Origin: CAZCFB01 sp964511535
GTDB taxonomy: Bacteria > Myxococcota_A > Polyangia > GCA-2747355 > CAZCFB01
DNA: 64,000 nucleotides
Direction of reading: 5' to 3'
Assembly (NCBI GenBank): GCA_964511535.1
Contig: CAZEFW010000020.1
Coordinates: forward strand, 15,273 to 79,272
Translations under genes and position numbers: made by a program
Notes under the pieces: generated by a model
Told to the model about the DNA's origin: nothing
What the model saw: only the letters and a program-made list of their open reading frames with translations
Database searches by the model: none
Part shown: positions 24,151 through 32,916 of the stretch, in pieces
Numbering within the stretch: the stretch's first letter is position 1
Layout of the letters: every line of letters starts with the position of its first letter

Positions 24151-26016
24151 GTGCGACGACGTAGGAAAAATAGCCTTGGCTGGGCACTCCTCCTCTCTCT
24201 GGTGCTGAACTACAACTTCCTGCTGCCCGGGTTCTTCTATTTCCTCGGCGGGGACGCCGAGCCCGTGCTGGAAGTGACCGAGGTGGAGCTGCTGCCAGAG
24301 CCTGAGGCGGAGCCCGAGCCCGAACCCGAGCCTGAGCCGCAGCGCCAGGCCAGGCCCGTCAAGGTGGTTCAGCCGCGAAAGGCGCCGCGCCCGGTGGCAA
24401 AGAAGCTGCCGGTCATGCCGAAGCCGAAGCCCAAGCCCAAGCCGGAGCCGCGCAAGGAGAAGCCGCGGGTCAAGCCCCCCGATCCCATGCGCATGAAGAT
24501 GGTGGAGGTGAGCAACCCGGAGACCGAGACGCCGCCAGAGAACGCGCGCTACCTCTCCGACAAGAACCGCAGGGTGGCAAAGGAGACTCGCGCCCGTCAG
24601 ACCAACCTTGTCCGGGATCAGCCGAAGCCCCGGCCCACCACCGAGCCGAACCCCAAGCAGGAGAAGGAGCCAGGGGCGCCGCGCAAGAAGGTGGCCGAGT
24701 TGAAGCGCCGCAAGGCGCCCTCCAAGAAGCTCACCGAGCCGCGCAAGGTCTCTCCCCTGCTGCGCATGCGCACGCCGAAGCCGCCCCCGCCTGCTCGGCA
24801 GCAGGAGGCCCTGGCCAGGGTGGCCCCGTCAGGAGATCTGGCCCCGCCGCGCAAGGAGCGCCGCAAGCTGAAGCTCGACCTGAACCTGGACCACCGCGCC
24901 CACGACCGGATCTACGGCAAGCGCGCCCACGAGGCGCGCGAGCTGGCCCGGCTGTCGCCCTCGCGCGCCCGCGGCAGCCACCAGCGCAAGTGGGAGCAGG
25001 TGCGCTCTGCCCTGGAGAACTTCGTGCCCGAGGTGCGCCCCGGAAACCAGACGGCCCTCGGCACCCGCGCGCACCCATTCGCCCTGTACATCGCCCGGGC
25101 GCACCGCAAGATTCACCGGCTCTGGGGGTTCGGCTTTCTGGTGGACCTGGACATGAAATCGGACAGCCACCCGATGAACGACATGAGCCTGTGGACCATG
25201 ATCGAGGTTGTGCTCACCCCCGACGGCAAGGTGAAGAAGACCACCATCGTGCGGCCGAGCGGGGTGCTGTCCTACGACGTGGCAGCGCTGAGCGTTGTCT
25301 ACACCGCCGCGCCTTATCCCAGGGCGCCGAGGGCGATCCGGTCCAAGGACGGCAACGTCTACCTCCACTGGCGGTTCCACCGCAACCAGCGCCAGTGTGG
25401 AACCTTCGGCGTGGACCCGTACATCCTGGACAAGCCGCCCGAGGGGCCCATCGACAGCACGATGGAGGAGGTAGGGCGCGGCCGCGCCGAGGCCGGTGGG
25501 GCGCCGCGGCGAAGGCTGAAGCGCCTCAACAGCCACCAGGGCCACAGCCACGCCCACCCTGCCCCGGCACCCCCGGCTGCCGCCGCCGCCCCACGCGAGG
25601 CGCCCAGGGCCAGCCAGCAGCCCGCTGTCACGCCGACCAGGGGTGACGATCCAGCGGCCGCCAAACTCACGCGGCGATTCCTGGCCCGCCTGGCGGCCAG
25701 GGACCCGGCAGGCATGGCCAAGCTCTGTGCCCTGCCCTTCTCCTCGGGAGGGCGGGACGTGGCCACCAACCGCAAGGAGCTGCGGCGCATGTTCGGCGAC
25801 CTGACCCGTGACCTGGGGGGCGCTGCCGCCGCAGGCGCGACGGTGAAGCTGATGACGGTGGTGCAGGCGCGGGACATCCTGGGGGCGCTCCCGCCCGGCG
25901 CGGAGTATGGCCAGGGGATGCTGGTGGTGCGCGCCCGCGTGGGCGAGGCCATCATCACCTTGCTGCTCAAAAAATCGGAGGGGACCCTGTGGCGCGTGGT
26001 CGGGCTCAACCGCTAG
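24151..26016 (+). CDS. TonB-like energy transducer with an extra C-terminal domain
   Basis: A 621-residue protein starting at a GTG. One N-terminal membrane helix (about 11-32) is followed by a very long Pro/Glu/Lys/Arg-rich spacer (about 38-290). A TonB-type C-terminal domain follows (about 300-420: FALYIARAHRKIHRLWGF, IEVVLTPDGKVKKTTIVRPSG). After a Pro/Ala/His linker comes an additional domain of about 125 residues that resembles an NTF2-like fold and is not part of ordinary TonB. The membrane helix has Ser16 and Asn20 where E. coli TonB has Ser16 and His20. Asn at this position is reported to replace His20 fully. The ExbB/ExbD genes of this window are candidate motors. Confidence 0.8.
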   Translation: MRRRRKNSLGWALLLSLVLNYNFLLPGFFYFLGGDAEPVLEVTEVELLPEPEAEPEPEPEPEPQRQARPVKVVQPRKAPRPVAKKLPVMPKPKPKPKPEPRKEKPRVKPPDPMRMKMVEVSNPETETPPENARYLSDKNRRVAKETRARQTNLVRDQPKPRPTTEPNPKQEKEPGAPRKKVAELKRRKAPSKKLTEPRKVSPLLRMRTPKPPPPARQQEALARVAPSGDLAPPRKERRKLKLDLNLDHRAHDRIYGKRAHEARELARLSPSRARGSHQRKWEQVRSALENFVPEVRPGNQTALGTRAHPFALYIARAHRKIHRLWGFGFLVDLDMKSDSHPMNDMSLWTMIEVVLTPDGKVKKTTIVRPSGVLSYDVAALSVVYTAAPYPRAPRAIRSKDGNVYLHWRFHRNQRQCGTFGVDPYILDKPPEGPIDSTMEEVGRGRAEAGGAPRRRLKRLNSHQGHSHAHPAPAPPAAAAAPREAPRASQQPAVTPTRGDDPAAAKLTRRFLARLAARDPAGMAKLCALPFSSGGRDVATNRKELRRMFGDLTRDLGGAAAAGATVKLMTVVQARDILGALPPGAEYGQGMLVVRARVGEAIITLLLKKSEGTLWRVVGLNR

Positions 26017-27704
26017 AGCGGCGGTCGGTTTGCGACCTGCTGCGAGCGCGCACTCGCGCTGCTCTTGACCCGTTCGCCGCGCTGGCGCTCCTGCTGCTCG
26101 GGCTCCTGGCTGCCCCGCCGGCGCATGCCCAGCGCATATTGCACGAGTACGTGCCGCCCCCGGGCGCCCGCCGCGACGAGGGCAAGCTGAGCCCCACGGC
26201 CCCGCCTGACTGGATCAGGACTGACGACAAGATCATCCCCCGCCCGGAGGAGAAGGCAGGGGCCAGCCGGGAGGAGCGCGTCCTCGGGGAAGGCGGCGGC
26301 GCCTCGCGCGCCCGCAGCCTCACCATGGACCGCACCACCACCCATGACGGGGTGCTCAACTACACGGCAGAGTTCAACCCGAGCGTGGTCCCGCACAAGC
26401 GGATGGCGGCCTTCGACGCGGTGGGCAAGGGCTACACGCTCAAGGTGTCGCGCGGCAAGCTGCGCGAGGTGAAGCTCACCCCGCGAAGCAGCCCGCCGGG
26501 CCGCGATCCGTTCTGGGGCAGCCTGGTGGTCAAATTGCGAAAGGGCGTCCCGTCGCCGATCCCGTCGGTGGCTCCGGGAGCCGCGGTGCTGTCCTACCGC
26601 ACGACGCCGCGGGCCAGGCTGACATTCCTGCGAGACTCGGCGGACAACATGTGGGTCCGGTCGGAGGACCGCGGCGGCGAGCTGCGGCTGGTGTTCCTCA
26701 CCGACGCGCCGCGGAGCTACTTCTCGCCGGAGGTGCCGCGAGGCGTGAGCGTGGCGGACGTACCAGCGGCCCTCAAGCCCCGACTCCCGCCGTCGGTGAA
26801 GCAGACCGCCCGGCGGGTCCTGCGCCGGCTGAAGATCCGGCGGGGAGGCCGGCGCCTGGCCGGGCAGCTGGACCGGCTGGTGGGGTACTTTCGCTCCTTC
26901 CAGGCTGGCAAGCTGCCGTCGGAGAGCGCCGGGGACACATACCTCGACATCGCCCTGAGCCAGCGGGGCGTCTGCCGCCACCGCGCCTTCGCGTTCACCA
27001 TCACCGCCCAGGCTCTGGGCCTGCCGGCGCGCTACGTGCAGAACGAAGCTCACGCCTTCGCCGAGGTGTACGTGCCGCGCCTGGGCTGGGCCCGCATCGA
27101 CCTCGGCGGGGCTTCCAGCGAGATGCGCGTGCACAACGGCAAGGACCGCGAGGTCCACCGCCCGGGACCGGACCCGTTCCCACGGCCGAGCCGCTACGCC
27201 GGCAGCCGCCAGGGGACGCCGCAGACTACTCGGGTCACCGGGCTGGATCAGCGCCAGCGCCGCCAGCTGCGTGCCGGCACCCGGGGCCGCTACATGCAGG
27301 GCAGCGCCGGACCTGGCGAGGGCGAGGCCGCCGCGGGCGCGCCCCGAACCAAGCCCGAGGTCATCCCCATGGGCCCGACAGGCGCTGCAGAGCCACCTCC
27401 GGAGCGGATCCCGGTGCAGGTCAAGCTCTCCTCCCCGCGGCAGCTCTCCATCGTCTATCGAGGCGCCACGCTCGCCGTGGCGGGCCGGGTACTGTCGGGT
27501 GAGCGCGGGATCCCCGGCCTGCAGGTGGATCTGCTGCTCAGCCGCGACGGGCGCATCGGCTACCCGGTGGGCAGCCTGGTCACTGATGGCCAGGGACGCT
27601 TTCGCGGGAGCCTGAAGGTGCCGCGGGACGTGGAGGTGGGCAAGTACCGCGTCTACGCAGAAACACCCGGCGACAGCCGCCACGGCGCGAGCAGGAGCCG
27701 CTGA
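25989..27704 (+). CDS. Exported transglutaminase-like protein
   Basis: A 571-residue protein that begins at a GTG inside the end of the TonB-like gene (28-base overlap), with a signal peptide ending near AHAQ (about residue 48). The transglutaminase-like core lies at about 300-375. The candidate triad is Cys in SQRGVCRHRAF, His in NEAHAFAEVY and Asp in WARIDLGG. The C-terminal 110 residues look like an Ig-like carrier domain (ATLAVAGRVLSGERGIPGLQ). Transglutaminase-like folds act as peptidases or cross-linking enzymes, and the substrate is unknown. The overlap implies translational coupling and a shared envelope role with the TonB-like protein. Confidence 0.8.
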   Translation: MARGRAQPLERRSVCDLLRARTRAALDPFAALALLLLGLLAAPPAHAQRILHEYVPPPGARRDEGKLSPTAPPDWIRTDDKIIPRPEEKAGASREERVLGEGGGASRARSLTMDRTTTHDGVLNYTAEFNPSVVPHKRMAAFDAVGKGYTLKVSRGKLREVKLTPRSSPPGRDPFWGSLVVKLRKGVPSPIPSVAPGAAVLSYRTTPRARLTFLRDSADNMWVRSEDRGGELRLVFLTDAPRSYFSPEVPRGVSVADVPAALKPRLPPSVKQTARRVLRRLKIRRGGRRLAGQLDRLVGYFRSFQAGKLPSESAGDTYLDIALSQRGVCRHRAFAFTITAQALGLPARYVQNEAHAFAEVYVPRLGWARIDLGGASSEMRVHNGKDREVHRPGPDPFPRPSRYAGSRQGTPQTTRVTGLDQRQRRQLRAGTRGRYMQGSAGPGEGEAAAGAPRTKPEVIPMGPTGAAEPPPERIPVQVKLSSPRQLSIVYRGATLAVAGRVLSGERGIPGLQVDLLLSRDGRIGYPVGSLVTDGQGRFRGSLKVPRDVEVGKYRVYAETPGDSRHGASRSR

Positions 27705-27833
27705 GAGAACGGGGCGGCCCGGGCAGATGCTGCTGGATCCATGCAGGGGTCGGGATGGACCGCAAACTTGCCTCCCGACCTTCAGCGTCGTAGTCTGAAA
27801 CGCCTCAAGTATTCTCACTCGTTGGAGATACGG

Positions 27834-28760
27834 ATGAACACCTTCGTCATCATCGCTACTGCGCTAATTGGCTTTGCCATCGGCTATATCCTCGCCTTCC
27901 TCAGCGGCAAAAAGAAGCTCGAGCTGGTGGAGGAAAACCTCGGCGACGCGCGGGAAGAGGTGGACTACATCAAGCGCGAAGCCGATCGCCGGGTGGATGA
28001 GGAGCGCCAGCGTTCGGCCGAGCAGTCCAAGGAGCTCGACACCCTGCGCGAGCAGACCGCTGGCTACGCGCAGTTCCGCCAGAAGAAGGAGGCGGAGCTC
28101 AAGCAGGCCATGGCAAAGCTGCGCGAACTGGAGGCTGCCTACTCCTCATCCGGCAAGGAGAACCAGACCTTCAAGCGGTCCTGGCAAGAGGCGGAGCAGC
28201 GCACGCGACAGGCCGAGGTCGTGGCAGAGCAGGCCCAGCAGCGGGTGGAGCTGCTCGAGCGCCAGCTCAGCCTCATCGAGGATGAACGCCAGCGGCTGAG
28301 CCAGCGGATCCTGGCCCAGGAGCAGCAGCTGCAGCAGGCCAAGAAGGCCGCGATGGCGTCGGCGCGGGAAGAGAGCCGATCAGCCACGCTGATGGCCGCC
28401 AAGGGGAACCTCAAGGAGGTGCTCAAGGCGTTTGCGGACTCCGAGAGGCAGGAGGTCGCGGTGCTGTCCGACGACTCCGGCATGGTGGTGGACGCCATCG
28501 GCACCAAGGACTATCACGACGCCGTGGCCGCATCCTCGCAGATCGTCGCCATGGCCACGCGGCAGCTCGAAGACGAGGTGCCCTTCGGCAGCCTGGCCGC
28601 CTTCTCCGTCGAGGATGAAAATGATCGTGTCATTTGCGGCAAGAGCTTCAAGGTGGCCGATAACAGCATGGGCCTGGGCCTGATCACCTACGGCGGCCGC
28701 CGCCCCTCCTACCGCACGTTCGAATCCGCAATAGAGAGCATCTCGAAGATCCTGGAATAG
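27834..28760 (+). CDS. Membrane-anchored coiled-coil protein with C-terminal Roadblock/LC7-like domain
   Basis: A 308-residue protein. An N-terminal membrane helix (about 3-23) is followed by a long charged coiled coil (about 25-200, rich in Glu, Gln, Arg and Lys heptads). A C-terminal domain of about 105 residues has the layout of the Roadblock/LC7 family (VAVLSDDSGMVVDAIGT, then ASSQIVAMATRQLEDEV). In bacteria such domains often pair with small Ras-like GTPases, for example MglB with MglA. No GTPase gene is in this window. The ATG at 27834 has GGAG six bases upstream. The upstream extension to 27741 lacks support. It follows the transglutaminase gene by 129 bases. Confidence 0.75.
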   Translation: MNTFVIIATALIGFAIGYILAFLSGKKKLELVEENLGDAREEVDYIKREADRRVDEERQRSAEQSKELDTLREQTAGYAQFRQKKEAELKQAMAKLRELEAAYSSSGKENQTFKRSWQEAEQRTRQAEVVAEQAQQRVELLERQLSLIEDERQRLSQRILAQEQQLQQAKKAAMASAREESRSATLMAAKGNLKEVLKAFADSERQEVAVLSDDSGMVVDAIGTKDYHDAVAASSQIVAMATRQLEDEVPFGSLAAFSVEDENDRVICGKSFKVADNSMGLGLITYGGRRPSYRTFESAIESISKILE

Positions 28761-28833
28761 TCCCCAACTACCTGAAGACCTGGACGCGTCCTGATCTATG
28801 CATCTCCAGCAGATGCAAGGGTGTTGGTTTATA

Positions 28834-28875
28834 GGCTTGGGGCTTGGGGCTTGGGGCTTGGGGCTTGGGGCTTGG
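28834..28875 (+). repeat. Six tandem GGCTTGG heptamers
   Basis: Six perfect, uninterrupted copies of GGCTTGG, one variant of the GRCTTGR heptamer seen in the arrays at 1934 and 10801. No inverted right arm follows. Confidence 0.9.
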
Positions 28876-28896
28876 GTCGGAAATCAGGGGACGGTT

Positions 28897-28943
28897 TTCT
28901 GAACTTCTGAACTTCTGAACTTCTGAACTTCTGAACTTCTGAA
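28897..28943 (+). repeat. Tandem octamer TTCTGAAC, nearly six copies
   Basis: Five full copies of TTCTGAAC and a sixth truncated by one base, ending in TTCTGAAA. The adjacent location to the heptamer array makes this 110-bp stretch a slippage-prone site. It is not in a coding frame. Confidence 0.9.
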
Positions 28944-29051
28944 AAGCCTCCCCTTATTCGACCTTTGGCCTTTCGGCTACGTTCACGTCCATGTCGCCGA
29001 TTACTTCCACGTTTATTTGACCTACATCTACCTACACCTCATGCTTGTGGG

Positions 29052-29882
29052 GTGCTGCCTCTCCTGACCCAGAACCTGTTGAACATTGCCCTGACCCTCG
29101 GCGGCCTGGCTGGCCTGCTGGCGCTGTTGCACCTGATGGAACGCAGCGTCGGCCGGTTTTTGTCTCACCGCCTGGGCTGGAACGCCGTGCTGGTCACCGG
29201 CTGGATTGGCGTGCCGGTCCATGAGCTGAGCCACCTGGCGCTGGCGCGGCTGTTTGGACACCGGATAATCGACTACCGCCTCTTCGCCCCCGATCCAGCC
29301 AGCGGGACCCTCGGCTATGTGCGCCATGGCTACTCACGGCCCTCGCCCTGGCAGCTGGTGGGCGCCCTGTTCATCGGCGTGGCTCCGGTGCTTTTGGGGG
29401 GAACGCTGCTGGTGGCCCTGATGGCCTGGATGGTCCCGCCCCCCGTCCTGCTGCAGCTCGCGGGGCGGCTGGTGGCCGCCGGCGGGGACGCGCCAGCCTC
29501 GGTGGCCACGGCGTCTCACGGGTTCGGCGTGGTGGGCACCCTCGCGGCGCTCGTGTGGCACCACCGTACGATCTGGCTGCCGGCGCAGCTCTACCTGGCC
29601 ATCTGCGTCGCCAGCCACCTGAGCCCGAGCCTGGCCGACCTCAAGGGAGCGCTGCCCGGCGCCCTGTTCGCCGGCGCCCTGGCCTGCGCCGCGGCCGCCG
29701 CGGCAGCCCATGGCGGCACCAGCCTGACGGCGGCGCCGCTGATGCTCGGACCCGTGGTGCTGGTGGTGGTGCTCGGCGGCCTGTTCCAGGGCCTCTATGC
29801 AGCGTTGGTGTGGGGGGTGTTGCGGGTCATCAAGGGGGGGCAACGTGGGCGCCGGAGCGCCCCGCGTCGCTGTCGCGCCTGA
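29052..29882 (+). CDS. Polytopic membrane protein with an HExxH-type motif
   Basis: A protein of about 276 residues with six or so hydrophobic helices. Near the second helix it carries VPVHELSHLALARLFGH, which contains HELSH, the HExxH zinc-binding pattern of metallopeptidases and the placement expected for M50-like intramembrane proteases. The second zinc ligand motif of M50 (NPDG-like) is not obvious, so activity is uncertain. The start is unclear: GTG at 29052 is chosen because upstream codons fall in an AT-richer, repeat-flanked stretch, while a TTG at 28965 also keeps the frame open. It ends 16 bases before a convergent lipoprotein gene. I do not recognise the family. Confidence 0.6.
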   Translation: MLPLLTQNLLNIALTLGGLAGLLALLHLMERSVGRFLSHRLGWNAVLVTGWIGVPVHELSHLALARLFGHRIIDYRLFAPDPASGTLGYVRHGYSRPSPWQLVGALFIGVAPVLLGGTLLVALMAWMVPPPVLLQLAGRLVAAGGDAPASVATASHGFGVVGTLAALVWHHRTIWLPAQLYLAICVASHLSPSLADLKGALPGALFAGALACAAAAAAAHGGTSLTAAPLMLGPVVLVVVLGGLFQGLYAALVWGVLRVIKGGQRGRRSAPRRCRA

Positions 29883-29898
29883 GCGCGGGCCTCACCAG

Positions 29899-31293
29899 CT
29901 ACTCGTTGACGCCGGCGTCCTTGGCAGCGGTGCTCGAGTCCGGCGTCGTGGTGCCCGCGTCCGGCGTCGTAGTGCCCGAGTCCATCGGGGTGGTGCCCGA
30001 GTCGGCGGTGGTGGTGGTGAAGCTGCCGCTGGCGGTTTCGTCCAGGCAGACGCCCGTGGGGTCGGTCTTCTTGGCCATCGCCTTGCCGGTGTAGCGGTCG
30101 CGGCAGCCCATCTTGGTCGGGTTGTTCTGCATGCCCAGGGAGGTGCAATCAACCGTTGACGCGGTGCCGAAGAAGTCGCAGGTGATGGAGGCAGCGCTCT
30201 GGCACAGCGGGCTGGCGCTCACCGCGGAGCCGCCGACGGAGATGTTGTTCCAGGCGTAGCACTCGTAGTCGCCGCCCTTGTCCTTGGCGTTGCCGCGGCA
30301 GTCGGTGGCCTTCTTCAGGTCGCACTTCTTGAAGCAGATGCCGCCGTAGTACAGACCATGGCAGGAGCTGCCGCTGTCGCAGGCGAAGTCGCTGACCTTC
30401 TTGGAGAAGGAGCAGTACGTGATGGCGCAGTAGCCGTTGCGGTTGGCCACGCCGATGGCCCCTGAGGTGGTGGAGCTCTCGGTGAAGCAGGTGCCGTTGG
30501 CCGGGCAGTCCTTGTCGTCCTTGCACGCGTCACCCACCTTGGCGGTGGCCTTGCCGTGAGTGTGCTTGCCGCAGATGCCGCCGGCGGTGCAGTTGCCCGG
30601 CAGGGCGCACTGGCCGGAGGTGTAGCAGAACGCGCCCGTGCCCTCGCCGGCGCAGTCGGCGTCCTTGGAGCAGGTCTTCTTAAGGCTCACCGGGCAGTCC
30701 TTGTTGTTGTTGCACTTGGGCCAGATGCAGACCGCCGAGTTGAGCGACCCGCTCCACTGGGTGGACCGCGGGTGGCAGGTGGTGTTGCTCTTTGCGTCGC
30801 ACGGGTTCTTGGTCAGGCTCGGGTCGCAGGTCTTGAGGCAGTAGTAGTAGTTGGTGCCGCCCGAGTAGCGGAAGGTGGCGCACTTGTAGCCCGGCTTGGG
30901 GCAGCTGTCCTCGTCCACAAGCGGGGTCTGGCTGTTGTCCGGGGTGCAGGTGGCGGTGCAGATGCCAGCGCCGCCCGAGACCCAGTTGAACAGGTTGGTG
31001 TACTGCAGGCAGAGGGAGGAGTCCTTCTTGCAATCTTTGGCCGACGAGCAGCCTGCGCCGATGTTGTGGTCCTTGGGGGTGACGGGCCCGGTGTCGGGGG
31101 AGGCCGAGGTGTCCGGCGTGGTGCCGGTATCCTGGGTGCCCGCCTCGGTGGTGCCGGTGTCTCCGGTGCCGCTGCCCGTGTCCACCTTGATGGATCCATC
31201 CGCCTTGGTCGTGTCGTCATCGTCGCTGCAGCCAGCGGCGAGTACGAGGGCGAGGGCCCCAGCGCACAAGGCACAATATGCCAGTTTCTTCAT
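29899..31293 (-). CDS. Cysteine-rich lipoprotein with Thr/Asp linkers
   Basis: A 464-residue predicted lipoprotein (lipobox LAAGC) with a strong ribosome site, AGGAGGAG four bases before the ATG. A Thr/Asp/Gly linker (about 24-72) is followed by a region of more than 30 cysteines (about 80-415) in short spaced pairs, for example CSSAKDCKKDSSLC and CSKDADCAGEGTGAFC. A second Thr/Pro/Ser/Asp-rich tail follows. The pattern suggests a disulfide-stabilised surface protein. No enzyme or binding domain is recognised. It resembles the other Cys-rich lipoproteins of the window in style but is not a close repeat of them. Confidence 0.75.
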   Translation of the reverse strand: MKKLAYCALCAGALALVLAAGCSDDDDTTKADGSIKVDTGSGTGDTGTTEAGTQDTGTTPDTSASPDTGPVTPKDHNIGAGCSSAKDCKKDSSLCLQYTNLFNWVSGGAGICTATCTPDNSQTPLVDEDSCPKPGYKCATFRYSGGTNYYYCLKTCDPSLTKNPCDAKSNTTCHPRSTQWSGSLNSAVCIWPKCNNNKDCPVSLKKTCSKDADCAGEGTGAFCYTSGQCALPGNCTAGGICGKHTHGKATAKVGDACKDDKDCPANGTCFTESSTTSGAIGVANRNGYCAITYCSFSKKVSDFACDSGSSCHGLYYGGICFKKCDLKKATDCRGNAKDKGGDYECYAWNNISVGGSAVSASPLCQSAASITCDFFGTASTVDCTSLGMQNNPTKMGCRDRYTGKAMAKKTDPTGVCLDETASGSFTTTTADSGTTPMDSGTTTPDAGTTTPDSSTAAKDAGVNE

Positions 31294-31364
31294 CGCTCTC
31301 CTCCTGATGGAGTGTTAAGGAATCGCCCTATTCAACCTTCACCGGGCGTGGGTTGTCAATCGAG

Positions 31365-32840
31365 TCAGCCCTTGGTCACCAGGTAGGCCACCACCCCCGC
31401 CAGGCTCACGGCCCCGAGGATCAACAGCGCCCAGAGCCACCACGGCCGCCGGAAAACGTCCACGTCGAACTCGGTGGTGGGCTGAATCATCTCGGGGTCT
31501 GGCAGCGGGGCAATGTGCCCCTGGTGGACCTCCGCCGTGAACTCGGTCGTCAGGGGCGGGGGCCGCTCCGCTGCCGCCTCCCCGCGAGACCAGCTGTCCT
31601 GCGCGTCAACCGGCACGGGCGGAGTCTCCTCGTAGGGGCCGGGCGGGACCTGGTCCTCGGCGGCCACGATGGTGGCGGCGTAATCGTCGGCCGAGGAGGT
31701 CCCCTCGGGGGCCATCAGCGACGGCGGCGTCTGCTGGACCATGGTCTCCTTCATGTCGTCCGCGTCGTCGAGCGGCGCCACGACCCCGGGATCGGTGATG
31801 TCCCTGGGCTGGAGCAGGTAAACCGGATCGGTCTCCTTCAGCTCCCCGGGCGGTGGGGTCTGCTCGTCGAGCATCACGTCAGGCGGGAGCTCCGGCGGCT
31901 GCTCGCTTGCGTCCGGCATCTCGGTGGCGTCCGGCACCTGAAAGCCGGGCATGGTGGCCTTGCGATCGGCGGCTTCCACCTTCTTGGTGTCCAGCGCCTG
32001 GAGGAAATCGGCGGCGTCCGCGTAGCGCAGGTCGATGTCACGGGCCAGGCCGCGCTCCACCACGCTGTAGGCCCACTCCGGCAGGCCGGGCATCACGTTG
32101 CGCAGCGGCGTGATGTTGTGGTTGATGATGTCGGTGCTGATCTGGATCAAGCTCTCGGTCTTGAACGGTAGCCTCCCGGCCAGGACCTCGTACATGATGA
32201 TCGCCACCGCCCACAGATCCCAGCGCGGGTCAGCCTTGCCGCCGCTCGCCTGCTCGGGCGAGAGGTAGACCGGCGTACCGAGCACCTCGTCAGCCCGGGT
32301 GAGCGTGGGCCAGTCCCAGTCCTCGTTGACCGCGCGGGCGATGCCGAAGTCGAGCATCTTGATGAAAAGCCGCGGCCGGCTGGCCCCCACCAGCATCATG
32401 TTGGCCGGCTTGACGTCTCTGTGCACCAGCCCGATCTTGTGGATCGCCTCGATGGCCGACAGGATCTGCAGGACCACCTCGCGGGTGTCCTGGTGCGTCA
32501 GCGGCGCCGCCCGGTCCATGTACTCCTGCAGCGACTCCCCTTCCACGAACTCCATCACGATGAACGGCTCGCCCGTGTGCACCAGGCCGAAGTCGTACAC
32601 CTGGACGATGTGCTGGTGGTTGATGGCGCCCGCGGCCCGCGCTTCGTTGAAGAAGCGCTCCCGAAGGCGCGCGCTGGAGCAGTCCTGCTTGAGCACCTTG
32701 ATGGCGAGCCGGCGCCCAAGGAGCACGTGGCGAGCCTCGAACACGGCTCCCATGGAGCCCTGCCCGATCTGGCGCACTACCTCATACCGCTCGCCCAAAG
32801 TTTGCCCAACGAGCGGGTGAGTGGACTGCTGTTGTTCCAT
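31365..32840 (-). CDS. Hanks-type Ser/Thr kinase, C-terminally membrane anchored
   Basis: A 491-residue kinase. The catalytic domain (about 19-285) has IGQGSMGAVFEA, Lys48 in AIKVLK, HRDVKPAN (from His140), DFGIARAV and GTPVYLSPEQA, so it appears catalytically complete. A long acidic, Pro-rich segment (about 290-460) leads to one membrane helix at the extreme C terminus (about 466-488), leaving almost nothing outside the cell. Any signal must therefore come from the cytoplasm, the membrane or a partner. It is divergent from the kinase at 32917, with 76 bases between their starts, so both may share control elements. Confidence 0.92.
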   Translation of the reverse strand: MEQQQSTHPLVGQTLGERYEVVRQIGQGSMGAVFEARHVLLGRRLAIKVLKQDCSSARLRERFFNEARAAGAINHQHIVQVYDFGLVHTGEPFIVMEFVEGESLQEYMDRAAPLTHQDTREVVLQILSAIEAIHKIGLVHRDVKPANMMLVGASRPRLFIKMLDFGIARAVNEDWDWPTLTRADEVLGTPVYLSPEQASGGKADPRWDLWAVAIIMYEVLAGRLPFKTESLIQISTDIINHNITPLRNVMPGLPEWAYSVVERGLARDIDLRYADAADFLQALDTKKVEAADRKATMPGFQVPDATEMPDASEQPPELPPDVMLDEQTPPPGELKETDPVYLLQPRDITDPGVVAPLDDADDMKETMVQQTPPSLMAPEGTSSADDYAATIVAAEDQVPPGPYEETPPVPVDAQDSWSRGEAAAERPPPLTTEFTAEVHQGHIAPLPDPEMIQPTTEFDVDVFRRPWWLWALLILGAVSLAGVVAYLVTKG

Positions 32841-32916
32841 CTTGGCCGAGGGTATCGCCGCACGGTGTCATTGTCTACATAACCCACCAAACGCTGGTAC
32901 ACTCACGTTCCGAACC

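Larger units (their letters stand above)
28761..29051. other. 291-bp intergenic region rich in simple repeats
   Basis: Contains two tandem arrays (28834-28875 and 28897-28943) and a stretch of lower GC content than its neighbours from about 28945 to 29040, which I regard as untranslated. No gene is visible. A heptamer array of the same family occurs after dapF and near 10.8 kb. Confidence 0.65.
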
